A DNA stretch of 64,000 bases, taken from NCBI GenBank assembly GCA_004352715.1, contig SCFE01000042.1:569675-633674 (forward strand), in the 5' to 3' direction. The notes under the pieces are model-generated. The model made no database searches. It was not told where the DNA came from and was given only the letters and a program-made list of their open reading frames with translations. Origin of the DNA: Hofstenia miamia (Eukaryota; Xenacoelomorpha; Acoela). Below, one piece after another: positions 32,461 through 43,900 of this stretch. The position numbers were made by a program, and so were the translations under genes. Each line of letters begins with the position of its first letter. Position 1 is the first letter of the stretch.

Positions 32461-33872
32461 GAAGAACAAGACATCACGCATTTAAGAACACTTCTAGAAA
32501 AGCATAAATGTATATTCAACTACAGGTGTTGGTCAAGCAGTAGGCAAAAAACACAAAATCGTGATGACAACAGATAAACTGATCAAGCTGCCAGTCAGAA
32601 GAGTACCTGAGCAGCTAAAGGAAGAATACAATCAGATACTAGAAGAACTAATCAATAATAAAATCATCTGGGCAAGTGAAAGCCTGTACGCAGCACCCAC
32701 AGTGTTCGTAAAGCAGGGAAACAAGTACTGACTATGCATTGATTTCCACAAACTCAACAAAGTGACAAAGAAAGATTCATACCCTTTACAGCAAATAGAA
32801 GAAATGCTCTATGAAGCCAGCAAACATAAATATTTCACAACTCTAGATTTATGTAAAGCCTATTGGCAAGTAAAAATGGAGGAGGAGGACATAGAGAAGA
32901 CAGCATTCATAACTCCATACGGACTGTATGAATGGATTTATATGGCGTTCAGACTCTGCAACACGCCAGCAACATTCCAGAGATACATAACAAAGGTACT
33001 TAAGAACAAGACACATCAGATGGAAGAAGGAGTCAACGCCTATATAGATGACATCATAGTCACAAGTGACACAGTCCAAGAACACCTGGAAAAATTGGAA
33101 AGAACACTAATGATTTTGGAAAACGCGGGACTCTGGATCAACAGAAATAAATGTGACATCCTCAAGGAGAAGATAGTGTTCCTCGGAAGAATGATAGAAA
33201 AAGGGAGGATCTGCATGAAGGACAATGCCTGAGAGATGATCCAGAAGATAGAGAAACCAAACAACAAAAAGGATATTCAGATAATCATGGGATTTTTCAA
33301 TTATTACCAAACCTTCATCCCAAACATAGCTGGAAAAACAGCAAAGATGACTTGATTGATGAGGAAGGCAGTTCCATTTGTATGGACATGGAAAGAACAG
33401 GAGGAACTCGATAACATCAAGGAAGAGCTCGTGAAATTACCTTCCCTCAATACACCTGATTATAATGAAAAGTTTATATTAGATTGTGATGCAAGCAAGG
33501 TGGCAATTGGAGCAACATTGGGCCAAATGAGAAATGGAAAAGAAGTCCCCATCCAGTTCTTCAGTCGCAAGTTGCAGGCCAGCAAAGAGAACTACGGCTC
33601 CACTAAAGTCGAAATGCTCACGCTCATTGAAAGCATTAAAAAGTTTCAACACTTCCTCATAGGAAGGGAGTTTAGAGTAAGAACAGACAACAATGGTCTG
33701 GCCTGGTTGAAAAAGTTTTCAGGAGATAAATCTGGGATAGTGTCTTGGTGGATCAAGTATCTAAATGAATTCACATTTATGATCGAACACAGAAAAGGCA
33801 CATTACACAACAATGTGGATTTCTGGACATCACTCCCAGAGTACCAAAGAGATGCAACAAAGACAGACAGAG
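32461..33872 (+). pseudogene. pol: Reverse transcriptase and RNase H of gypsy element B
   Basis: RT blocks: LCIDFHKLNKVTKKDSYPL, FTTLDLCKAYWQVKM with the first catalytic Asp, MAFRLCNTPATFQRYI (usual Phe-Gly-Leu is Phe-Arg-Leu here) and AYIDDIIVTSD with the Asp pair. Connection MGFFNYYQTFIPNIAGK. RNase H: FILDCDASKVAIGATLG, STKVEMLTLIESIKKF, RTDNNGLAWL and HRKGTLHNN keep the acidic residues. The reading frame is continuous from 32762 to the gap except for TGA codons (32727 region, 33230, 33353). The TGA at 33353 faces CGA (Arg) in the inverted copy. Integrase and 3' LTR would be in the gap. Confidence 0.9.
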
Positions 33873-34872
33873 NNNNNNNNNNNNNNNNNNNNNNNNNNNN
33901 NNNNNNNNNNNNNNNNNNNNNNNNNNNNNNNNNNNNNNNNNNNNNNNNNNNNNNNNNNNNNNNNNNNNNNNNNNNNNNNNNNNNNNNNNNNNNNNNNNNN
34001 NNNNNNNNNNNNNNNNNNNNNNNNNNNNNNNNNNNNNNNNNNNNNNNNNNNNNNNNNNNNNNNNNNNNNNNNNNNNNNNNNNNNNNNNNNNNNNNNNNNN
34101 NNNNNNNNNNNNNNNNNNNNNNNNNNNNNNNNNNNNNNNNNNNNNNNNNNNNNNNNNNNNNNNNNNNNNNNNNNNNNNNNNNNNNNNNNNNNNNNNNNNN
34201 NNNNNNNNNNNNNNNNNNNNNNNNNNNNNNNNNNNNNNNNNNNNNNNNNNNNNNNNNNNNNNNNNNNNNNNNNNNNNNNNNNNNNNNNNNNNNNNNNNNN
34301 NNNNNNNNNNNNNNNNNNNNNNNNNNNNNNNNNNNNNNNNNNNNNNNNNNNNNNNNNNNNNNNNNNNNNNNNNNNNNNNNNNNNNNNNNNNNNNNNNNNN
34401 NNNNNNNNNNNNNNNNNNNNNNNNNNNNNNNNNNNNNNNNNNNNNNNNNNNNNNNNNNNNNNNNNNNNNNNNNNNNNNNNNNNNNNNNNNNNNNNNNNNN
34501 NNNNNNNNNNNNNNNNNNNNNNNNNNNNNNNNNNNNNNNNNNNNNNNNNNNNNNNNNNNNNNNNNNNNNNNNNNNNNNNNNNNNNNNNNNNNNNNNNNNN
34601 NNNNNNNNNNNNNNNNNNNNNNNNNNNNNNNNNNNNNNNNNNNNNNNNNNNNNNNNNNNNNNNNNNNNNNNNNNNNNNNNNNNNNNNNNNNNNNNNNNNN
34701 NNNNNNNNNNNNNNNNNNNNNNNNNNNNNNNNNNNNNNNNNNNNNNNNNNNNNNNNNNNNNNNNNNNNNNNNNNNNNNNNNNNNNNNNNNNNNNNNNNNN
34801 NNNNNNNNNNNNNNNNNNNNNNNNNNNNNNNNNNNNNNNNNNNNNNNNNNNNNNNNNNNNNNNNNNNNNNNN
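33873..34872. other. Assembly gap of exactly 1000 N
   Basis: Gap between two convergent pol copies; true size unknown. Confidence 1.
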
Positions 34873-35500
34873 CCTTGTAGTCAGGTGTATTGAGGGAGGG
34901 TAGTTTCGCGAGTTCTTCCTTGATGTTATCAAGTTCCTCTTGTTCTTCCCATGTCCATATGAATGGAACTGCCTTCCTCATTAATCGAGTCATCTTTGCA
35001 GTTTTTCCAGCTATGTTTGGGATGAAGGTTCCATAATAATTGAAAAATCCCATGATTCTCTGGATATCCTTTTTGTTGTTTGGCTTCTCTATTTTTCGGA
35101 TCATTTCTCAGGCATTATCCTTCATGCAGATCCTTCCCTTTTCTATTGTTCTTCTGAGGAACACTATCTTCTCCTTAAGGATGTTGCATTTATTTCTGTT
35201 GATCCAGAGTCCCACGTTCTCTAAGATTGCTAGTGTTCTTTCCAATTTTTCCAGGTGTTCTTGGACTGTATCGCTTGTGACTATGATGTCATCTATATAG
35301 GCGTCGACTCCTTCCTCCATTCAATATGTCTTGTTCTTAAGTACCTTCATTATATATCTCTGGAACATTGCCGACGCGTTTCAGAGTCTGAACGCCATAT
35401 AAATCCATTTGTACAGTCCGTCTGGAGTTATGAATGCTGTCTTCTCTATGTCTTCCTCCTCCATTTTCACTTGCCAGTAGGCTTTGCATAGATCTACACC
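34873..35500 (-). pseudogene. pol: Inverted RT fragment, near-copy of element B pol
   Basis: On minus the blocks CKAYWQVKMEEEDIEKTAFI, VDAYIDDIIVTSD, NRNKCNILKEKIVFL and MGFFNYYGTFIPNIAGK match 32860-33430 almost base for base. It shares the in-frame TGA after MKDNA with the plus copy. Another TGA (in FRL*NAS) is its own. It is truncated at about 35500, where a 21-bp repeat begins, and by the gap at 34872. The frames of the opposite strand here are shadows. Confidence 0.85.
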
Positions 35501-35514
35501 TTTTTCCAATTAAA

Positions 35515-35606
35515 TTGTCACAACTAACATTTAATTTATCACAACTAACATTTAATTTGTCACAACTAACATTTAAATTGGCACAACTAACATTTAAATT
35601 CGCACA
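35515..35606 (+). repeat. 21-bp tandem repeat, at least five units, running into a gap
   Basis: The core CACAACTAACATTTAA recurs at 35519, 35540, 35561, 35582 and 35603 (last cut by N). Read on minus it gives a seven-residue repeat (CANLNVS, CDKLNVS). It abuts the broken end of the inverted RT. N run 35607-35788 may be an unresolved expansion. Confidence 0.9.
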
Positions 35607-35788
35607 NNNNNNNNNNNNNNNNNNNNNNNNNNNNNNNNNNNNNNNNNNNNNNNNNNNNNNNNNNNNNNNNNNNNNNNNNNNNNNNNNNNNNNNNNNNNNN
35701 NNNNNNNNNNNNNNNNNNNNNNNNNNNNNNNNNNNNNNNNNNNNNNNNNNNNNNNNNNNNNNNNNNNNNNNNNNNNNNNNNNNNNNNN

Positions 35789-36219
35789 TCATAGCACCAG
35801 TTCTGCACATATTCCATCAGTTCTGTTGTAGGATCAAAATCAGACTTGATACCTATAATGAGATTGTTATCGTCTGCAAACTTAACCATGATGGTGTTAG
35901 GTATTGATGATTCCAGATCATCATAAGTAACATTAAAAAATGGTGGACCATTGATAGTGCCTTGAGGAACTCCACAATTTGTGAAGGACAGGAAATCCAC
36001 GTACAAGTTAATTATCGCATTATTTAGTTGTGGAATTTTTCGAAGCTGAGAGATAATAAAGTCATGAGGAACTCTGTCAAATGCCTTACTTAAATCTAGG
36101 AATAGAATAGAAATATAATCAAAACCCAGAACATCAAATGACCTACAAGTTTCAATAATTTTCAGCAGAGCGGATTCAGTCGAACCTCCTGATCTAAAGG
36201 CAAACTGGTTTTTGTTAAG
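35789..36219 (-). pseudogene. Non-LTR retrotransposon reverse transcriptase fragment
   Basis: One open minus frame: NQFAFRSGGSTESALLKII, LFLDLSKAFDRVPHDFI (catalytic Asp), CGVPQGTINGPPFFNVTYDD, VKFADDNNLI (Asp pair), ending in QNWCY at the gap. These are RT motifs 2 to 5 of LINE-type elements (CR1/jockey-like group). A TAG lies just upstream at 36220-36222 and the other end is lost in N. About 144 codons with no internal stop, so it is a comparatively young fragment. Confidence 0.85.
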
Positions 36220-36222
36220 CTA

Positions 36223-37812
36223 CATGATCATAAAGATTTTCGTGAGTAGTAAGAATTTGGTAAATTAAATTTTATTTTTTGCAATAATAATTATAATTTA
36301 TATTATTAAAAATTCAACTATTATTTGCAGGCATAATATTTTTGCAAGATGAAATTGTGTTTAAAATATAGGGAATATCATATTTTTATTTAAGGAATTG
36401 AGAGGAGAATATGTGTAACTATATGAAAATGTTCTAATTTATATCAAACCAGATATGCTATTTTGTCACACAATATCTTCTCTAAATTCACTACACTAAC
36501 TCATTTTTTAAGGCTTTCATGAAAATTAATTGTCTAAATTCAAATATAACCATAAACATCAGTTGTTATATTGTTTTTGACAATTTTAAAGCGCCATTTA
36601 TTATATTTGTAATTTTTCTAAGTAGCTTTACTAAAATTTAAAAGTGTATTGTTCATATTGTAAAAAGACATTACTTTAATTCTAAAATTTAAATTTTCAA
36701 AATATGATAAAAAAATTGAAATTTATAAGCAGTTACATCATTAAATAATCAATTAAGAAATCAATATTTATTTGGTCATAACATGGATTAATATTATAGA
36801 AAATGAATGATTACTAAGCATTCCGTTTTTGAAAACAGCAACTCATTTTGAGTTAGAAAACCAGAAGTCATGCATTTACTAAGGCAATTAAACTCTTAGA
36901 TGCTAAATATATTCCCAAATGCAGCATGGTATTCGCAAAACACCCATATTGCTTTGTATTTCTTTTACAAAATCCAAATCTGTCACCTTTATGATAATGC
37001 AATTTTTCAAACAAAATTGGAAAGCAGTAACTGGAAACAAGAAGACTTTGGTTAATGAATATTGAAATATCAGAATATGTACGTTCTATTACTATTTTAT
37101 CAGCTAAGTATATGAAGGTGAAGAAAATGCATTTCCGTTAATCGGTATAAGAAGATAGATTGTGAGTTTTCTAATGAATTTTCATGTTAGAAAATTTCAA
37201 TTTTTGTGAAAATTTTTTTTCAGAATTTACTTTAGGAAAATGCTTTTTGTAATACATTATTCAATGAATACCAACAATCAAATAAAATTATAATTAAAAA
37301 TATTTTAAATTTTATATAAGCAGTGCTATAGGCATTTATTTGAAGGAAAGTAAGAGTATTAAATTTTTAGGCCTAACTATTTTCAAAGAAATAAAACATA
37401 AAAGTTTTTTTTGGCTTCATATCTGACTCAACCACGTGGACTTTCCCATTTTGATTATGGGGCTCGAGGAAAAAATCGTTGCCAATTGCATGCTTGCCAT
37501 CATCAAGATTCCCTGATCTATATTAGTAAGCGTTATTCTCCTGAGCTTGATGGTAATCGTATATAAGTGAAAAAGATACTTAGGGCTAGATGATTTCTTT
37601 ACGAGCACAAAAATTTTGATTGTCAGCTTTCATGCGATTCATCACCGTAAAATCCTTAGGTTTTATCAATAGCAGTAAGCTTTACTCAAGAAGAATTCTA
37701 GAAGTTCTGAGACTTTAGAGTTGCTTTTTGTGTCAGATAGCAATTATATTTTTATATGCAAATTGGCGAAGACAATTTTGTAGTCTCCAGAACATAAGTC
37801 TACAGGAGATAC
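36223..37812. other. AT-rich DNA, no supported gene
   Basis: About 1.6 kb with no coding homology on either strand. The 63-codon minus frame at 37417-37608 has no recognisable features. Confidence 0.45.
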
Positions 37813-38986
37813 TGTGGCATAATCCATGTGTGGTCAATCTAAGAGAAAGAATGGAGACAATTAAGACTTAATTGCAATAATAATTAATTGTAAAACACAT
37901 GGTTATTATTATTTGATTATTTGTAAATATTTATAAAAGTAGTTTTTGATATTAATTTGCTCAACAGTATTTGAAAAAAATCAAAAGATGATATTATGCA
38001 TGCTAATTAATGCTGATGTGCATTAATAATTAATAGCAGAAAAAGAAAAACCAGGAACTACTAACAACAACATCTACTAACAGGTACTAGCCAAGTTTAT
38101 TATTTTTTACAATTATTTTATATAAATATGAAGTTATTGATTTTATTTGTGATGAACAAATTTTACTGGAGTTACTTCATTATCTTTTCAGGTTATTTAG
38201 CTAATTAATTGGAAAGCTAAACATTCCAGCTCAAGAGTAATCCTACATTGGTCCCTGAATCTGGTTAAAGGAATTCTGGAGCAGCTGCATGACACAGCTT
38301 TCAAAAGTGTGGTCCCACTAGTAGCCAGTATTCCTCAAACTGCTCCTAAGTTAGGACTAGGAATAGTGATTTTTATAAATTGTAGCTTTCCTATCATCTG
38401 TACAGTAAATAGCCATATTGCTGTTTTTAGGTTACTCACTTATAGATCTGAATTGCTCTATGATTGTAGTAAACCTTATTACACAATGTATTTGTTTGTT
38501 GGTATATCATTAGACTATGGACTGACTCATACTGTCCTTTTCTTTCTGACTGATTTGATTGTTCACATGTATGATAGGTTAACATGTATGTTTATAAATG
38601 TAGAGTTATTATATGTAAGGCAAAACAACAAGCAAAAGCATCAACACACTAAATTAGTAAGTTATCACATACACACACAATCACTGAGGCAATATCACAT
38701 GCACTGGGAGAATTGTAGGTGTTCATCATAATGTCCAAGTACTCTGGAGCTGTTACCAAACACTCCTCTCAACCTTTACCATCCACTCCTCTCAACCTAA
38801 ACAAGCTGTTGTTAATTCAAACATTCAGAAATGCTTGTGTAATATTAATTTAGTTAATGTATAAAGCAAATTGATTTGGTTGAGAATATTTTGAGATCTG
38901 TTATACCTGATCTATTGCACATATGTATAGAATTTGATGGAGCAAACTCTACAATCAAGTGAATTATGTGTTGACAAGATTCTACA
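37813..38986 (+). repeat. LTR, subfamily A, copy 2 (5' LTR of element A)
   Basis: 1174 bp, TGTGGCATAATCC to GATTCTACA, nearly identical to 15897-17070; the clearest difference is a short stretch near 38050. AGATAC precedes both copies. Primer-site-like TGGTGACTGTGACAGG follows at 38987, then a gag, so this is a 5' LTR. Confidence 0.88.
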
Positions 38987-40574
38987 TGGTGACTGTGACA
39001 GGCACCTGACATCCACAACAGAAAGAAAATGGAAATTTAAAGAAAATCTTATTGAAAAGATAACAAAGTCAATAAACAAGGAACCAACAACTTGTGTAAA
39101 GATAGTTGTTTCTCCTCAAAATAACAAAATATGCAACTGGAAAATCAAAAGAAATACTTCACTTAAAAGCACAGGAAAAGCTGAGAAGGGAACCAGAAAA
39201 GAATTACTCACAGCTAAAAATGGAAATGGTGAATTCAAGAAAGAAGACTAAAACCAGAGTGAAGATGCAAAAACTCTCCAAACACAAAAAACCCCAGAGA
39301 CACAGGATATCACAATGTCACCCAAAAGTGAAATGTTGCTCACAGAGTTAGTGCTACAGCCAGCACAAGTTGATAATGAACCTACTATAGTCAAACTTAC
39401 AAAAATAATTGAAAACAACAACAAAGAGAGAAAAGTATTGACAATACAAATTGAACAATTAACACAAAGGATGTTCAAAGTAGAGATGGCAAACATAGAA
39501 AAGGAAGGACAAATCAACAAAATGATAGACAACACAAGTGCACAATTAACAGAACAAAGGAATTTGTTCCAGAAACAAATTGAAAAATCAGCAGAGGCTA
39601 ATAAAGAAACAAAAGCACAAAGTGAAAGATTGCAGAAATTAATGAGCAAAATGCATGATGAAAATGTCTACCTCAGAGAGGAAAATATGATGAAACAAAT
39701 AGAAATAGACAATCTTACAGACAAAATAAGATTAATGGTATTAAACAATGATGAAACAGATAACAAAAAAGAAAGGAGCGTCAGAATGATACAAACAATC
39801 ATAACAGAATATCCTGAACAACTTGATAAAGTGATACCTCCAAGTGATACACTTATGGAGCTAGAAAAACATAGTGAAACAGAAGAGGAATTTATGGAAA
39901 AAATGGTGAGGATCATTACAAAACAATTGAAAGAAAACTGCACTAAACAGATAGACACATAACCAACATTCAATAACACTATACTGTTCAAAGAAGAAGA
40001 CACAGACATACTTGCATGTAAAGCAGTTCTTCCCAAATTTACAGGAAGGGTAGACACTTACTCACCAACATTTGATGAATGGTTACAAATATTTAAAATG
40101 AGCATGAAGGAAAGGAAAGTGACCTAAAAAGCAGCAGCAAGGTTTCCCCTCTACTTAGGTGGAACAGCATACCAATACTATTTAGTGCTGGACACAGAAA
40201 CAAAAACAAATAACAAAAAATTGGTTGGAGTTTCAAGAGTCAATATTGAATGCTACTAAATGGAACCAAAATGAATAAAAGAGATTATTAAAGAAATTAC
40301 ATGTCCCAGGTCAAAAGACTACTGACATTAAGTTTGAGAGAACAAACATACTCTAGATATGATTTGTTCTCACATATATGTAAAGGACTACCCAAAATGA
40401 TGCAAAATGATATGACAACAGCTCAAAATAAAATGTGATGCAGACAATCCATTAGATAGAATGATAAAAAAGGGATTAGTGTAGGATAATCCAACAATTA
40501 AGGCTGCAAAACAAAAGAGATTAGTCAGAGAAGATTAATATCAAATTCAATGACAATTAAAAACAGTGTTAATA
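38987..40574 (+). pseudogene. gag: Leader and gag of LTR element A
   Basis: After the primer-site-like sequence, a 215-codon frame (39315-39962) is predicted almost wholly coiled coil (KLTKIIENNNKERKVLTIQI; QRNLFQKQIEKSAEANKET). TAA at 39960 interrupts; the same product continues with CKAVLPKFTGRVDTYSPTF and ARFPLYLGGTAYQYYLVLD, homologous to the capsid part of the gags at 30.6 and 43.3 kb. Further stops and deletions follow. A solo LTR inserted at 40575 ends the recognisable part. No protease or RT of this element is seen. Confidence 0.75.
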
Positions 40575-40578
40575 GTAA

Positions 40579-41700
40579 AGTAATATCCTGTACCAGGCTT
40601 TATCACTGTTGATTCACTTGTTAACTTGTAACATTGACTGTGTTATTGCGGGTAAGGGTTTACTTGTTGTTACTGCTTGCTTAGTTTCTTTTTATCACAT
40701 TACATAATCATAAATAACTATTCACTTTTTAGGTGACGAAACAATGCAGTAACTTCTTCATGGATCTTTCAGTGGGCATCTGCCTGAAGTGGATCTCCAC
40801 ATCCAATTTCACCATTCCATCCACTGCTTGAGTGCCACTTCTCAGCTCAATCAAGATAGCTTATGTGTACCCTACATTAGCTCAGTGCTTACTCAAGACA
40901 TGACACAACTCAACTTAATCTCTACTGTGTGAAAGTGTCATATCTACTTGCAACCAAAAACTGTCACTAGTTGTTCACTCAATATTATATGTAGCCATTA
41001 CCAAAATATATTGGCTTTATTAAATATATATATTGAACAACTTCCTAACCTACATTTACAATTACTACATGTAAGGTCATTATTGGTTAATTATAGGTCA
41101 TTAATTTGGATCTGAAAATATATTAAGATAATTCCTAGGGTTTGGTTATCCAACCATTTGTTGAGAATTAATTATCTAATACATGTAGTTGGAAATGCCA
41201 GTCAGCTAATCAAGAGAAAAACCCCTATGCCTAACCTAAGTGCACTTTCGTGATCTGGCACAGAGACCCTTGAATCATTCCCTGTGATGGATCCAGACCA
41301 CTACTAAACACAGCTCGATTAGCTCGACATCGTATTAAATAATCAAACCATTAATAAGATGAAATAATAAGAATTCTAAGTAAAATTCTTTATCAACTCT
41401 TACAATAGTTTTAATTGTATTTATAGTAATTTGAAGAGAAGTACCTGTTGATTCAAATTTAAATGTCTGCCAAGATGGTGGCTAAAAATAATGTAAGCGA
41501 CAATTTGTTGAAACTGTTTTTATCAACAGATACAATTATCTCTTTTTTGACACATGTTATTTTCTTGGTTGCAATATACAAATCAAACTGAAATAATCAC
41601 ACTTGATTTAATCATAATATTTTTTTAATTACTTCTTTTTGATCTTAGTATCTTCTGTGATGTTTGCAGCATATTTCTGTTTTATTTGGATGATGCCACA
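40579..41700 (-). repeat. Solo LTR, minus orientation, with 4-bp target duplication
   Basis: About 1122 bp on minus from TGTGGCATCATCC (right edge 41700) to the CAGGATATTAC end at the left (first base mutated). GTAA lies on both sides (40575-40578 and 41701-41704). Related to the element B LTR. It sits at the end of the element A gag remnant, so it is the younger insertion. Confidence 0.8.
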
Positions 41701-41719
41701 GTAAACTAAAATCAATTTA

Positions 41720-42237
41720 TGTAGCATGTAGCATTAAGTAAATGTAAGTTAGGAAGCTGCAAGTAATTATCTATTTGATTATTTAAATTAATTAAAGCCA
41801 GTAATTTTCAGTAATTGCTAAATAAATATTTATTAAGCACTGTCTGGTTGCAAGTACAAGTTACACATTACAAATCAAGTTTAAGTCAGTTACATCCAGC
41901 CTTGAGGGTTGCACTGAGTTAGGATAGGGAATACATAATTTACTTTGTTGAGCTGAGGTTTGGAAACACTCCATCAATAACAAAGGTGAATACTTGTTGG
42001 AAGATTTAGAGATCAGATTCAGCCAAATGCTGTAGGAAAAGATCAAGTCAAAAGAAACTGCAGCATTCAGTCCACACCTAAATAGTGTTTGATTACAATA
42101 CAGTTAATTAAAGTTAACTAGAAGTATTAATGAATCAAAGCTGTTAGTAAAAGTACATCCCTTTCCACTCTTAACATAGAAATACATTCAAAAGGAATTA
42201 ATCAACATGAGTTAGAGCTTTGTAGTGGATGCTACAT
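41720..42237 (+). repeat. Internally deleted 5' LTR, plus orientation
   Basis: Starts TGTAGCAT, then jumps to sequence corresponding to the 3' half of the LTR at 57417 (AAATGTAAGTTAGGAAGCTG) and ends GGATGCTACA. It is followed by TGGTGACTGTGACAAG. About 620 bp are missing compared with full copies. Confidence 0.65.
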
Positions 42238-43900
42238 GGTGACTGTGACAAGTTAAAGAATGGAGATGAATCAATAAAAAGTCATTATCCCAAATCACTA
42301 CTTGAACTTGAAAGAGTAAGAAATGCAACTATGAGACCACAGAAAACAAACAATGGAGTTACCAACCATTAATAAAGAATGCAGTCAGTAACCACCATCT
42401 AGGAGAACCCTAACATGACACAGTTTTGTAAATAAAGAATCACACTGAGATGCAAGCTACTACTAATCATAATTGGAAATTACAAACACATGAGGAAGAA
42501 GAGTAAGTGCCAAGAAAGGCACAAGCACAACTACCCCCACTCCAAGTAGGTCATGTTCAGAAGTGGACGCATCCCCCACAGAACTAGAGACCCTACACAT
42601 GTCCCCAGAGGTGAGTTCAACAGAAATTCTCAATATTCTTAGACAGAATAATGAAACAGAGTCAATACTAAGAAGTGAGATGCAATTACTAATGGTAAAA
42701 ATCACAGAACTAGATCAACATGGTGAGAGACCAGTGAGCAAACTTAAAATGGAAATGGATAGCTGGTTGGAAGATCAGAACAATGATTTCCAAAATAACA
42801 TCAAGGCACTAAGAAATCAACTAGCAGAGTCCAACAAATGCTTTCAGGAGCTGAATGAAAAATGGCAAAAAACAGTCTAATAATTAGAAGAGCAAAACAG
42901 ACAATTAATTCAAGACAACAACATACAATCTCAAGAGTTAGAACAACTCAAAGATGAACTTAGATTATTAGAATTGGGTAGAGAAGATTGTGAAGCAGAA
43001 GAACAAGAGCTAGGAGAGCTCAGATATAAACAAAGAATGATGCGGTGGGAAGAGGACAAAGGCAAAAAGGAAACAAGGACACATGAAGTGACATTCAAAT
43101 GGATAAAGGAAAAGGACTTATGATTGTCACCAGAAAAATTCAAGAAACTGGTAAAAGACTTTGATGACAAAGATGAAGAATATGAAAAAACGAAAATTAT
43201 CAACAAAATCACAAAAGCAGTAACAGGCCAGTTTACAATAAATAAAAATAGGAATGCATGAAAGAAACCAATCTTTGAAAGCTCCATTTTACCTGAGAAT
43301 ATCAATAATGATATGATACCATGCAAAGCAACACTACAAAAATTCAATGGAAAAGTTGACAGCTATAGCCTGACATTTGCTGAATGTCTTCAGATGTTTG
43401 AAATTACGATGGCAGGGAGAAGTGTGAGTCAACAAGCAGCAGCAGTGAGGTTCCTGCTATACCTCACAGGAGCAGCATCTCAACATTATCTACTACTAGA
43501 CACTGACACAAAATGGAATTACAAATTACTCATTGGAGACTTTGCAGAGTACTATGAGAATGAAAGCTTCAAAAACCAGTACTGAATCATTCTGAACTCA
43601 ACCAAGATGAGGAAAACAGATGACATAAGGAATTATATCCAACTAGTGGAACAGCTGGTGACACTTAGCTCCAGAGGAAACAAATATTCAAAATATGACA
43701 TATTTTTAAGGGATGCCAGAGAACATCAGAACACAGTTCAAAATCAAGTGGAATGTCAATGATAAACTAGAGTAAATGATAAGGAAAGCAGTGGATACAT
43801 AAGGTACAATCAATAACAATGCCAACATTTACAAGAAAGCAGTATGGCACAAAGGAAAACCAATGGAATGGCAAATTAACTACAAGCCACAAATAACAAA
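42238..43900 (+). pseudogene. gag: Primer site, leader and gag of a third LTR element
   Basis: The leader is followed by gag: VDASPTELETLHMSPEVSS, coiled coil (SILRSEMQLLMVKITELDQ; NIKALRNQLAESNKCFQEL), then a capsid-like part in another frame from 43313 (CKATLQKFNGKVDSYSLTF; TGAASQHYLLLDTDTKWNY), then KMRKTDDIRNYIQ. Stops at 42878 (TAA TAA), 43121 (TGA) and 43583 (TGA). The copy aligns with the element B gag but keeps Arg at DDIRNY where that has TGA. It is cut off by a minus-oriented LTR at 43901. No zinc knuckle remains. Confidence 0.75.
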
